From Nematostella vectensis (Eukaryota > Cnidaria > Anthozoa > Actiniaria > Edwardsiidae), in the NCBI RefSeq assembly GCF_932526225.1, contig NC_064034.1:14210887-14274886 (forward strand): 64,000 bases of DNA, in the 5' to 3' direction. Positions 34,312 to 46,178 of the stretch are shown in pieces. The translations under genes were made by a program, and so were the position numbers. The notes below the pieces were generated by a model that did not search any database, was not told the origin of the DNA, and worked only from the letters and a program-made list of their open reading frames with translations. How positions within the stretch are numbered: the first letter of the stretch is position 1; the number at the start of each line of letters is the position of its first letter.

Positions 34312-34948
34312 CGCCGAACCGTGTTTAGGAGACCGGTATTTGGATAAACACCAACGTTCAGAGGACCACCGTATTTACGAGGACCGACCTCCGGTCCTCG
34401 TAACGCTTTTTGTCTAGAACACCGTAAAACGTCGTGCAATGATATCCTAGAGGCTTTTTAAAGTGGTCCTCGTAAACCACCCTGGGCATGATTTGTAAGT
34501 GTGCATGATTTTGGTCCTTCTAAACCACCTTCCGTTAGCTTTTTACTTTTTATTGCTTTTTTCAGTCATACTCTAGGAATCTTAGGTTTTGAGGCTATCT
34601 CACATATTATCAAGGAATAACAATTACAAAAAAGTTGTTTCTTCTAGTTTACACTCTTCTTTTTTTTTAGCCCCACACACACTTTTTTCAGTGGTCTTCC
34701 TAATGTCGGTGAAAAAACATGTCGTAGCAACGTCGGTGAAAAAACTTGTTATATTTAAATCAAATGCAAGTAGGGATTAAATGACACTATATAGTTGTTT
34801 AGTTCGTTTATTAGAATTGCAACAAATAAATCAATTCTATCACACTTTTCTTACAGTAATCAATAGAGAGGTTTCCACAAACCCGTAAAATATACCTCAG
34901 CGTATTATCTTCTCATTTTCATCTTCTTTTGACAACGACAAGAAATTA
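33755..34948. other. Non-coding region with a GT microsatellite and small inverted repeats
   Basis: (GT)n lies at about 34273-34307. A perfect inverted repeat TTACGAGGACCG/CGGTCCTCGTAA (34375-34386 and 34392-34403, 5 nt loop) follows. Related GAGGACCACC and GGTCCTCGTAAACCACC motifs recur to about 34540. No coding feature recognised. Confidence 0.6.
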
Positions 34949-35147
34949 CAGTAAATATTGGAAAATTCGCGGGTCTTGGGTTCCAAGGTTTAAATCCGCG
35001 ATTTAAACCTTCAGCGGGATTTTTGTAGTTATTTTGGTAAATTAGTAGTATTTGGGGGTCAAAAAAAAACCTTGGGGTCCAAGACCTCACCGCGAATTTT
35101 TTTAGTGTTCGCGAATTTTCCGGTCGCGAATTTTCCAACATTCACTG
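34949..35147. mobile_element. 199 bp Tc1/mariner-like MITE
   Basis: The terminal inverted repeats CAGTRAATRTTGGAAAATTC are flanked by TA at 34947-34948 and 35148-35149. The inner part extends the symmetry (TCTTGG(G/A)..CCAAGG near both ends). A 10 bp-arm palindrome GGTTTAAATC/GATTTAAACC lies at 34987-35009. There is no coding capacity. Confidence 0.85.
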
Positions 35148-35199
35148 TATCATTTGCTTGACAGGGTTATTGTAACAATTCCAAAATCGTTATTGAATA

Positions 35200-38100
35200 C
35201 ATTATTTTAAGCTAAGCTCCTTATCCTCTGTACATTACATCCATGCTAATCAAATCTGAGCTAAGCCCCTTATCAACTTTATATTAGACAACATTAATCA
35301 AAATGAGGAAAGCCCTTCAGCACTGCACATGAGGCCAATGCTAATCAAACTGAGCTAAGCCCCTTATAAACCGTTTATTTGACTAACACCAACCAAAATA
35401 TCCGCCCCATATCCACTCTACACCACATAAATGATAATCAAACTGAGCTGAGGCCCCTATCTACTGTACATCAGACCAATGATCATCAAACTAAAGTAAG
35501 CACCTTATCTAGTGCATTTAGACGCGCTAATGAAACAAAGCAAAGCCTCTCCTTCACAGTACAGAAGACTGGTGCTAATCAAACTTAGCTATGCCCCTTA
35601 TCCATTGTACATGAAACTCTTATTCAACAGAGCTGAGCCCCTTATCCAATAATAATCAAACTGATTTAAGCCCCTTGTATATTAGACTAAAACTACTCAA
35701 AGAAAAGACCCATATCCCCTCGACACCTGACCAATTAAATTCAGACTGAGCTGTGCCACTTATCCACTGTACGACAAACAAATTATAATCAAACTGTACA
35801 AAGCGACTTATTTACTTAAAAACAAGCCAATAATAATCAAACTGAACTAAGCAACTTATCCACCACACACCAAACTGATTCTAATCAAACAAAGCTCAGT
35901 CTGTTATCCACAGTACACGAGAGCTAAACTAACTCAACTGAGCTAAGGCCCTTATCCACCGTACATCAAATTGAACTAAGCTACTTATACATCGCATGCT
36001 AATCAAATTAAACTACACTGTTTGCCCCTTATCCACTATACACAAGACTTACCTAGGGCCCCTTATCCACTGTACAAATTACCAATGCTAATTCAACAGA
36101 GCTAAGCCCCTTGTCTACTGTTCTTCAGACAAATAATAAACAAACTGAATTAAGCCCGCCTATCCGCTGTTTATATGACCGGCTCCAACAAAACTGCTCT
36201 AAGCTCCTCAGCACTGCACAAGCAGCCAATGCTTCTTAAACTGAGCATAGCCCATTACTCCCCGCACACCAAAATGACGCTAAGCAAACTGAGCCAAGCC
36301 CCTTATCCACCACACACAAAACTGGTGCTAAGCAAACTGAGCTAAACCCCTTTAAAATCCACTGCACACCAAACTGACACTAAGCAAACTGAGCCAAGCC
36401 CCTTATCCACCGCACATCAAACTGGTGCTAAGCAAACTAAGCTAAAGCCCCTTATCCACTGCACACCAAACTGACACTAAGCAAACTGAACTATGCCCCT
36501 TATCCACTGCACATACTGATGCTTATCAAACTGGGCCATTTCCTTTATCCAATATACACAGACCAATACTAATCAAACTGAACTAAGCCTTATATTCACT
36601 GTACACAAGACCAACTCTAATTCAACTGAGCTTAGCACTTTATCCATTGCACACCAGACTGATGCAACACAAGACCAGCACTAACTCATTTAAGCTAAGC
36701 CCTCACCACAGCACACCAGACCACAGACAAATGCTAATCAAACTAATAAAGTACCTTAACCTCTGTACATCAAATTAAACTTTACCACTTATCCATCACA
36801 CACCAGACTGATGCCAATCAAAGTGAGTTAAGCCCCTCAAACACTGTACACAAGACCAACACTGACTCATCTGAGCCAGGGCCCTCAACACAGCACACTA
36901 GGCAAATGATAATCAAACTGAGCTAAGCCCAGTATCCACTGTAAACCAATATGAGGTAAGCCCCATCTGCTCTACAACAAACCAATGATAATCAAACTGA
37001 GTTATCAAAACAATAATAACCAAACTGAACTTAACACCTTATCCACTGTACACCAGACCAATGATAGTCTAATTCCCTTATCAACTCTACATCAAACAAA
37101 TATTAATCAAACTGAACTAAGCACCTTATCTAATGCATTTAGACAAACACGAATGAAACCGAGCAAAGCCTCATATCCACCACACACAAGACTGATGCTA
37201 TTCCAACTGAGCTTAAAAACCCCTTATTCACCACACCCAATACTGATGCTATTCAAACTGTGTTTAAGCCCCTTATTCACCACACACCATACTGATGCTA
37301 TTCAAACTGAGTTTAAGCCCCTTATTCACCACACACTATAATGATGCTATTTAAACTTAGCTTAAGCCCCTTATTCACACCACACACCATACTGACGCTA
37401 TTCCAACTGAGCTTAAGCCCCTTATACACCACACACCATACTGATGCAATTCAAACTGAGTCTAAGCCCCTTATACACCACACACCATACTGATGCTATT
37501 CAAACTGAGCTTAAGCCCCTTATTCACTACACACCATACTGATGCTATTCCAACTGAGCTTAAGCCCATTATTCACTACACACTATACTAGTGCTTAATC
37601 AAACTGGGCTTACTTATTCACTACACACCATACTGATGCTATTCAAACTGAGCTTAAGCCCCTTATTCACCACACCATACTGATGTTATTCAAACTGAGC
37701 TTAAGCCCCTTATTCACCACACACTATACTGATGCTATTCAAACTGAGCTTAAGCCCCTTATACACCACACACCATACTGATGCTATTCAAACTGAGCTG
37801 AAGCCCCTTATACACCACACACTATACTGATGCTATTCAAACTGAGCTTAAGCCCCTTATTCACTACACACCATACTGATGCTATTCAAACTGAGCTTAA
37901 GCCCGTTATTCACTACACACCATACGGATGCTAAGCCCCTTATTTACTTCACACCATACTGATGCTATTCAAACTGAGCTTCAGCCCCTTATTCACTACA
38001 CACCATACTGATGCTATTCCAACTGAGCTTAAGCCCATTATTCACTACACACTATACTGGTGCTTAATCAAACTGGGCTTACTTATTCACTACACACCAT

Positions 38101-40085
38101 ACTGATGCTATTCAAACTGAGCTTAAGCCCCTTATTCACCACACCATACTGATGTTATTCAAACTGAGCTTAAGCCCCTTATACACCACACACCATACTG
38201 ATGCTATTCAAACTGAGCTTAAGCCCCTTATACACCACACACTATACTGATGCTATTCAAACTGAGCTTAAGCCCCTTATTCACTACACACCATACTGAT
38301 GCTATTCAAACTGAGCTTAAGCCCGTTATTCACTATACACCATACGGATGCTAAGCCCCTTATTTACTTCACACCATACTGATGCTATTCAAACTGAGCT
38401 TAAGCCCCTTATTCACTACACACCATACTGGTGCTATTCAAACTGAGTTTAAGCCCCTTATTCACCACACACTATACTGATGCTATTCCAACTGAGCTAA
38501 AGCCCCTTATACACTACACACCATACTGATGCTATTCAAACTGAGCTTAAGCCCGTTATTCACTACACACTATACTGATGCTATTCAAACTGAGCTTAAG
38601 CCCCTTATTCACCACACACCATACTGATGTTATTCTAACTGAGCTTAAGCCCCTTATACACCACACACTATACTGGTGCTTAATCAAACTGGGCTTACTT
38701 ATTCACTACACACCATACTGATGCTATTCAAACTCAGCTTAAGCCACTTATTTACTACACACCATACTGATGTTATTCGATATGAGCTTAAGCCCCCCAT
38801 TCACTAAACACCATACCGATGCTATTCAAACTGAGTTTAAGCCCCTTATTCACCACACACTATACTGATGCTATTCCAACTGAGCTCAAGCCCCTTATTC
38901 ACCACACACCATACTGATGCTATTCAAACTGAGCTTAAGCCCCCTATTCACCACACACCATACTGATGCTATTCTAACTGAGCTTAAGCCCCTTATACAC
39001 TGCACACCATACTGATGCTATCCAAACTGAGCTTATTCACTACACACCATACTGATGCTATTCAAAGTGAGTTTAAGCCCCTTATACACCACACACTATA
39101 CTGATGCTATGCAAATGTTAATGACACTGAATTAAGCCCTTATCCACTGTAAACTAGACCAACACTAACTCATCTGAGCTATGCCCCACCAGAACCTAGT
39201 GTTTAGAATTAAGCCCCTATCCACTGTTCATCATCAGACTAATAATAATCAAAACAAGTTAAGCTCTTATCCACTGTTTATACGATCAGCTCTAATAAAA
39301 ATGAGCTAAGCCCCTCAGCACTGTATAAAGGCCAATGCTAAGCAAACTGAGCTGACTCCCTTATTCACTGTACAGAATTGAAATGCACAACACACCAGAT
39401 ACTGATGTCCAACACACACCAGATTCTGGTGCTTATCAAACTGAACCAGCCCATATCAACTGTACATAAGACTGAGCCAAGCACCTTTTCCATCAAATTG
39501 GACTTAAGCCAGTTATCAAACTGAGCTAAGCCCCTTGTACACAAGACAATCCTAATTCAACTGAGCTTAGCCCCTAGCCAACACACAAGGGGCCAATGCT
39601 AATCAAACTTAGCTACAAGTGCATTTTACGTCAAATTGAACTCAGCCAGTTGTCCATCACACACCAGACAAATGCTAATCAAACTGAGCTAGTATATGGG
39701 AACAATAATAATCAAACTGACTAGGTCCCTTATCAACCACACACCAGACTGATGCTAAGCATACTGAACTAAACCCCCTATTGTACACAAGACTGAGCTA
39801 AGCACCTTTTCCACTGTAAACCAGACCAATCCTAATTTAACTGTCCATGGCCCCTTATCCAATAATAATCAAAATGGAATTATGCACCGCACACCAGACT
39901 AATGCTAAGCAAACTGAGCTGAGCGCCTAATCCATTGTACATAAGACCAATGCTATTCAAACTGGGCTAATCCATATATTCACTGTACATAAGACCAATG
40001 CTATTCAAACTGAACCCCATATCTGCTGTACACGTGACCAACACTAATCAAACTGAGTTGAGCCTCTTATCCACCACACACCAGG
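35200..40085. repeat. 49 bp satellite array, ~4.9 kb
   Basis: The monomer is about 49 bp, built on AAACTGAGCTTAAGCCCCTT followed by ATTCACCACACACCATACTG and ATGCTATTC. The core (about 37150-39110) is homogeneous. Both edges (35200-37100 and 39110-40085) are strongly diverged, with the AGCTAAGCCCCTTAT.CAC box best kept. Short ORFs in it are by-products of the repeat length. Confidence 0.97.
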
Positions 40086-40089
40086 CAGG

Positions 40090-40804
40090 GCAGTAGAAGT
40101 GATTATTTAACCTGAAAAGAAAAAAAATAATAAAAGTAACAGTTATTGATTAAGCGCCTTTTTGTAGAGGTTATATACAGTAAAAAAGAACATGCAAAAC
40201 AACAGACAGGTGATACAACTATTGCAGGTAGACTGGGCAATTCCACATGAGATATGCAATATCAAGATTTTTTCAAATTACATTGAGCCTTCCAAACCAT
40301 TGAGCCTTATGAAAATGATAAAATATTGAGAATTTGGGTTCACACCCATTTCACAGGGCTCACTTTAAAAGGGGCTTGTGCCTTGGATTGAAAAAAAATC
40401 CAGATTTCTCACTTGTTTCCGCATGAGGACACATTATTGTGGACATTACTTAATGTCCACAACGTTGACATATTTAAGTTTAATTTAGGAAAAAAGCTTC
40501 ACATAAATGTGAAGAATCATTAAAATTCATCTTTTAGATACATGCATCTTTTATGTAAAAAATAAAAATTGAGAATATCTATCCTACTTATATCATATTT
40601 TTTTTTAAAAAAGAAAGGTTGATTTTTATGTTATCTCTGCAATACTTCTATTTCAATGAATAAAAAAAACTGGATGTCATTTTTTTGGGGAAAGCTACAG
40701 TACGACTTTTGCAGTGAATGGTATGAGAAGCAATTTAAAGTAGAATTAGAAACAAATGTCAATTTTTGTCTTTTGTCTGTCTGGAAATCGTCATTCTCCA
40801 TACA
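40090..40804. other. Non-coding region
   Basis: No gene recognised. A perfect inverted repeat TTGTGGACATT/AATGTCCACAA lies at 40437-40447 and 40452-40462 (4 nt loop). Confidence 0.5.
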
Positions 40805-41298
40805 CAGAGCTTCTGGAATTACGCAAAAAAAAAAAACCCTCAAAATTACGCGGGATTCTTTACTAAATTATGCGCTAAATTACACGGAATATCAACTGTT
40901 ACGCCCAAACTACATTTTGTACCGAAGGAAAGCACAAAATAACTTGAAAAGGTGATTTTTTTGTGTGAAAATAGGCAAGTTTTCATTGGCTCCTAGCTAC
41001 CAGCCTATAAAAAAGGTATTATATTATTAGTCCTAGGCCTTCGCAGTTTAGCAAAGAGCACCTAGTCATTTTATTTGTTTTCGAAATTCCGTTCGAAACA
41101 TTGCACTCTTACGAAGAATATCTCTCTTTTTTTACGAGAAATAGAGGTAAGAACCCATCAGCTGTGCAATTAAATGTTTTGTCTTTCAAAATTTATCCAA
41201 ATTATGTGGGATTACATGGAAATTTGTGTATTACGCGGATTACACGGAAAAAGTTAAATTATGCGCTTCCGCACAAGCGCATAATTCCAGAAGCCCTG
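40805..41298. mobile_element. 494 bp MITE with CAGRGCTTCTGGAATTAYGC ends
   Basis: The left end CAGAGCTTCTGGAATTACGC and the right end (complement) CAGGGCTTCTGGAATTATGC form terminal inverted repeats. CATACA sits outside both (40799-40804 and 41299-41304). Inside, ATTACGCGG, ATTACACGG and TTATGCGC motifs recur in both halves. There is no coding capacity. The apparent 6 bp duplication does not settle the superfamily. Confidence 0.8.
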
Positions 41299-41304
41299 CA
41301 TACA

Positions 41305-44074
41305 TGAGACGTAAGACCAAAACAATGAGCTTGTCACAAGTTTGAAGAACAAGAGGCTAAAAGTAAACATAAAGGAGAAACTTTTACATTTGGAAGGCCA
41401 GCTTATTCCCTATAAAAATAGAAAAAATGTGCACTCTATAAACAAATGGAGGGTTCAACTTTGAAATAAATATGAGTGTTTGCATAACTTGTATAAAATA
41501 TTTGGATGTTTTGGATTGGACAAAAATCCAGATTTATGCTGTTTTAAGTATGAGCAGAGCTTGATGTGCCCTAAAATTGGATTGGGATGACTTACAACTT
41601 CTGGTTTAGGGCTGGATTTCAATATAAATTGTTGCTGATTTGCTGCAATGATAATGCTATGGAGAACATTTCCCATTTGTTATTAGAGAGAAGTAGGTAC
41701 TATACCCATTATAGACCACAAAAATTGATGGCAAGGAAATTTAATAGAAAACGATCGCAAGATAGAAGTGTTTTACTGACCATATTATCGAAAGCTCTTA
41801 CCTAATATCAGACTTCTTTGTGAGAGTAATACAAAAAAAATGCAAGTATTTTAACTGTAACTAAAATACCACAGACAATAATTGTTGACGAATTTAGTTT
41901 TTAAAAGTCATGTTTGTAAATGTGTGAAGGCTCAAATTTATGTTGAATAATTCAGCAAATGTTAGACTGTCTGATAATACAGTAGGTTGCAAGGGTAATG
42001 TACTGTCCAAACAAATCAGGAATACAGAAAGAGAGGCCAAATAGCATCCTGAGACATCAACAACAAAAAGGAAGGTTTTTAAACTCGCCATGAGGTGCAT
42101 GAGTAAAGATTATTTCTTGTTTTGGGAATTATAGCCAAATTCCTTGTTGTGCGACCTCCAAAAATCCAAAATCCCTTTCTTTGTTTGATAATGGTGCGTA
42201 GTCAATCAAACCAAACAATCAAAACCAGCTGTAATAAACACCAAGTCTTGTAAAAAGCTTTGGAAAACATTGTTCTCTAAATGTCAGTTCTTCAACTTGA
42301 TGAGTCAGTTTTCAGCTTGTTTTCCTATGAAGTGAGATTGTTATGATTTTTTTTTGCAACTGTCCAATAATAGGTACCGTCTGAAAATAGGTATGAGTAC
42401 CAACACCCTATATCAAACAAATTTCATTATCCTCTTTATCAAATATTCTGGCATAGAATACAAATATTGTGGTCAATTTGTTTAAAAGCCATGTAAATGT
42501 TTATTCATATTAACATTATATCAGTCATAAAAACACTAACAGCTTTCTTAACTTGAACTGTTTTAATATTAGCTTATCTATTTGATAACCCATTAAGCAT
42601 TGTGGGTTATGAGACATGGGCTCCTTAGCAGTGTGGTACGCCAGTTCAGGAAGAAAGGAAGTAATATAATGGTTCATTGTCCTTGTGAAAATGCCAAAAA
42701 GTCATGAAGATATTCAGCAGAAATCGCAAGCTGTGCACCAACTATCAGTGTAATGGTGAACGGCTAAGACGGAAAGATGCCGAGAAATGGCAATTTCTAG
42801 TGAGAATTCGCCCCAATTCAGAAGGAAATCTGTGCAGTTATGGCTTCTCTTTTAATAAAACTGTACCTGTATCTCCTTAAAAGGAAATAGTGTGAACAGG
42901 AAACCATTTAACCATTTCATAATCCCATGACAATTAAAGACTTATTAGAGATGACATTAAATTTTAACAAAGAAGCAGTAAGCTGTTCCTGTGTGCTGTT
43001 CATTGATGAGTGTCCGCAGATAAGTCTTGTTGTTTTCTCTTGAATTTGTAGAGTTATCATAGATAAATATACACATTTTTTTGTCAAACAGTTCCTCTGA
43101 CTTGATTTCAGAGGTTTGCAATAATGCACGGTTATTGATTAAATCGACCAAATCATGATAGCTACACAGAGGAAATCTTGCATGTGATTCACCCCGAGCT
43201 TACATAATATTCTATCTAATCCTTGCAATACTTTGAAGCTTTGAAAACTGTTTGGTAAACTGGCAAAACCGAAAGTGTACGACGTTCTGCTACCAAGCTG
43301 CCATTTTGAACTATTGGTTTACTGCGAATAAAATGCCAGAGTGGCCTGGAGTCGAATGTTTTGATGGCCAATGTTAATCCATTTTTTCCCTCCTTCCCAA
43401 ACTGGCATTCTCCCCACTGCTTAGAGCTTAGCTGCTTAGTGTATCCAACCGGAAGTAATATTGCAAAAGTGAAAAGGTAAACTTTTAGGCCAAAATGGAC
43501 AAAAATACCACAATATTCATATTGGTTGCCAGATTTGCTAAAGATGACCCCCGAGGTGTTAGCAGGAACTAATGAACTAGATGTTCACATAGTCATGTTT
43601 GGGCTGAAGAAAACAAATGTGCCATATGACTGTCAATTAGTTTAACTAAGACAAAATGAAGATGCAGTAAACAAAGCATAAATATTGAAAATAAAACCTA
43701 AAATCGTCAGAAATGTGTAATGAAAGCCCGTTTAGATTTGAAAGGCAATTAAAAAAAACCGGTTCAAATTTTAATATGGATTTTTCGCGCTTATTTTAAA
43801 AGGTGTCATTAAGTACTCATAAGTATTGCGCGCATGTACAAACAACAAACTATCGACAAACAAAAATTATTGCTTCAAAACCTATCCATACATCGCTTAT
43901 TTTTCGTTTTGTTTCAAGAAAGGTTGATGAGTAGGTTATGTTATATATAGAGCCACTTTATTTTATGCTTGTCTTTACGGAGCTACGCACTCACTGAAGA
44001 AATGAATAAATTTTGTTCGGCTCGAGCGAGAATACAAGGTTGAGGATTAGTTAATAAAACAAATCACGATTATC
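41305..44074. other. Non-coding region, nothing recognised
   Basis: AT-rich sequence without recognisable ORFs. A short inverted repeat ATAACCCA/TGGGTTAT lies near 42586-42612. It could be intron or intergenic. Confidence 0.5.
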
Positions 44075-44079
44075 ATTAT

Positions 44080-44211
44080 TAGATAAGAGTGCTTCTTTTT
44101 CCTGTTTGCAATGATGTTTTATTACATGAACGAACGGAATGATAAAGAACTACAATGAGTTCTGACCGGGCTAGTCCCAGTCCTTCCACAGGGACTTCAA
44201 ACAATGCTCTA
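44080..44211 (-). repeat. 3' LTR of element 3 (132 bp)
   Basis: Next to it in element sense, 44212-44223 reads CTTGGGGGGAGA, the polypurine tract. AATAAA (GTAATAAAACATC) lies in its second half. Confidence 0.93.
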
Positions 44212-44311
44212 TCTCCCCCCAAGTATTTAGTGTTCCTGCATGGTGGGGATGATAAATACTGATATATAACATAACAATATAACAATGTGTCCTTTTGACT
44301 AATGTTTGTGT

Positions 44312-46090
44312 TCATTGTTCAAGTAGTCCTTTCTTGTTGTAGTCCTGTAGCCTCCTTAGGGCTAAGGGTATCTTCTTCTCAAGTGGGGGGTTGAATGGGG
44401 GTTTGGCTGGGCTTACTGGTTCGGATGCTTCCGCTGATCCTGGCTCAGTTTCTGGTGGTCTGGTTGGTGTATCACTGCCTGTTGTCCCAGTTCCTGGCCC
44501 AGTGTCTCTCGTGAGCGGGGGGCTAGGTCGTGTGGGTGTTTCGACGGAAATTCCAGTGGGGCTTGTTGTTGCTGTGCCTTTTGGGAGTTTGGTTAGGCTT
44601 TCTTTCGGTCTTGCTTGGGTTGCTCGGCTGATGAATTTGAGGTCATCGTTGAGTATCCGTGGTGGCTGTGGTGCTTGGACAGGGATGTATTTCCGTAAGA
44701 ATTTCCGGTTACGGAGAGTTATCCTTCCGGAGCCGTCGACACGCACAACGTATTGGTCAAATTGCCGTACCTCAATGACAATGCCTGTCTTGTCCCATCG
44801 TGTTGGATTGGGGCCTGTCTGGTTCTGGATCCTCACGTGGTGTCCTATGGCAAGAGGGGGAAGTCTCTTTGTATGTTGTGACCATCTCTCTGCTGCCCTC
44901 ATGTGTCTGTTCCTTAAAGCTTCTTCTCTGAGGGCAAGGGTGTCCCGCCAAGTGGGGTGTGGGATATAGTGCCCTGGGAGGATCGGGATTGAATCCTTGA
45001 TTGGTCTGCCGAATATGCATTGTGCTGGTAACAGTTTGGTGCTTGGGTCTGGGGTGTTGCGGTATTGAAGTATCGCTTGTTGGAAGGCATTGGTGTTGAG
45101 TTCACCATGTGGGCCGGTGTTGTTGGTGATGAGCCGCTTGACGGTTTTCACTCCTATTTCAGCTCTACTGTTGGAGTGGGGAAACGCTACTGAGGATAGG
45201 CGGTGGTGGACTCCCCACTCCTTGAGGAACTGCTGTGTAGGATTGGCGACAAATTCTGGTCCACCGTCACTTGCGCACTCATCAGGGATGCCAAAGGTGC
45301 AGAAGGTGCGCCTCAGACATTCTACTAGGCCGGCGGAGCCATCACGAGCCTTTTCGACGATTGGCCAGTTAGAGTATCTGTCCACTGCTACCAGGTAAGT
45401 GCTGCCTTTGTAGTGGAAGAAGTCAGCACAGATGCATTGGAATGGGTAGGCTGGCAGTATTGGTGGGTAGGGTGGGGCGCTTGGCTGTGAAGGTGTTATG
45501 CGGTTACAGTAGGAGCATCGTTCCCGTAAGGCGACAATGGCAGGTGTGATTCCTGGCCAAAAGACTGATGACTCGGCGCGGGCAGTCATGGATGTCACGC
45601 CTTGGTGTGCAGAGTGGAGTGCTTTAAGTATCACCTCTCGTAGGGTTGGGGGAATGACGATGCGATCCTTGTAAAGGATGACTCCATCGATGGTGTGGAG
45701 GTCGTGCCGGAATCTGTGGTATTCTTGGAGTGCTGGGGCGAGGTCGTACTGCGCTTCTGGGAAGCCGGACTCAATGATGGCGGTCAGGGAGTGGAGATTT
45801 GGGTCGCTGGTGGTTTCTAGTTTCACCGTCTCCCAGGTAACGGCCATGGTGTTGAGGGTGGATGTGGCTGAGGATACCAGCTCTTTGTCGATCCCGTAGG
45901 AGCAGGATTCTTCTGGTGGCTCCCTAGTGCGAAGGCTTGCGAGGGCAGCGTTGGCTGGGTGAGGGCTGTTGGAGGCATCGATGGTAGCTATGTCGTCAGG
46001 CAGCGTCATCATTTCAGGGGTTGTTGAGCCCGTTGGGTGGCGTGAGATGGCATCCACAGCTTTGTGTCTTGCTCCAGGGATGTGGACCAT
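44312..46090 (-). CDS. pol: Element 3 pol fragment: RNase H end plus complete integrase
   Basis: An unbroken 592-codon frame. It opens with MVHIPGARHKAVDAISRHP, the usual end of a gypsy RNase H/tether. The integrase zinc-binding set is H159/H162 and C192/C195. The catalytic triad is D223 (CADFF), D275 (SDGGPEF) and E311 (SRAEIG), with exactly 35 residues between the last two. A C-terminal module RWDKTGIVIEVRQF and LRNRKFLRKYIP follows, then a Pro/Thr-rich tail; no chromodomain is seen. Upstream of the ATG the frame is open and RNase H-like (RNLKEKTLRYKF) back to a TGA near 46163. The start is therefore uncertain, and the product could only act in trans or as a passenger. Confidence 0.9.
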   Translation of the reverse strand: MVHIPGARHKAVDAISRHPTGSTTPEMMTLPDDIATIDASNSPHPANAALASLRTREPPEESCSYGIDKELVSSATSTLNTMAVTWETVKLETTSDPNLHSLTAIIESGFPEAQYDLAPALQEYHRFRHDLHTIDGVILYKDRIVIPPTLREVILKALHSAHQGVTSMTARAESSVFWPGITPAIVALRERCSYCNRITPSQPSAPPYPPILPAYPFQCICADFFHYKGSTYLVAVDRYSNWPIVEKARDGSAGLVECLRRTFCTFGIPDECASDGGPEFVANPTQQFLKEWGVHHRLSSVAFPHSNSRAEIGVKTVKRLITNNTGPHGELNTNAFQQAILQYRNTPDPSTKLLPAQCIFGRPIKDSIPILPGHYIPHPTWRDTLALREEALRNRHMRAAERWSQHTKRLPPLAIGHHVRIQNQTGPNPTRWDKTGIVIEVRQFDQYVVRVDGSGRITLRNRKFLRKYIPVQAPQPPRILNDDLKFISRATQARPKESLTKLPKGTATTSPTGISVETPTRPSPPLTRDTGPGTGTTGSDTPTRPPETEPGSAEASEPVSPAKPPFNPPLEKKIPLALRRLQDYNKKGLLEQ

Positions 46091-46155
46091 GCGGAACTTG
46101 TAACGGAGGGTCTTCTCTTTGAGGTTCCTGTATCTGAGTTCCTCAATGTCTTTGG

Positions 46156-46178
46156 GAACTCATTGTAGTTCTTTATCA
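46156..46178 (-). promoter_or_regulatory. Possible self-priming primer-binding site of element 3
   Basis: The 23 nt that begin right after the 5' LTR in element sense (TGATAAAGAACTAC...) are an exact reverse complement of 23 nt within each LTR (46239-46261 and 44140-44162). They do not begin with TGG, so they are not a tRNA 3' end site. In Tf1 the primer-binding site pairs with the 5' end of the element's own transcript. Here the paired LTR segment would start R after a 49 nt U3. An inversion artefact at the deletion junction is the alternative. Confidence 0.6.

Noticed and set aside
35200-40085. CRISPR-like regular repeats
   Set aside because: Monomers are directly adjacent without unique spacers and the context is eukaryotic, so this is a satellite.
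40090-44074. Host gene in the quiet interval between the satellite and element 3
   Set aside because: Only short ORFs without motifs or convincing splice sites were seen; no feature could be supported.
44391-44969. Long plus-strand ORF opposite element 3 integrase
   Set aside because: It is a shadow of the Pro/Thr/Gly-rich minus-strand coding sequence, with no recognisable motif.
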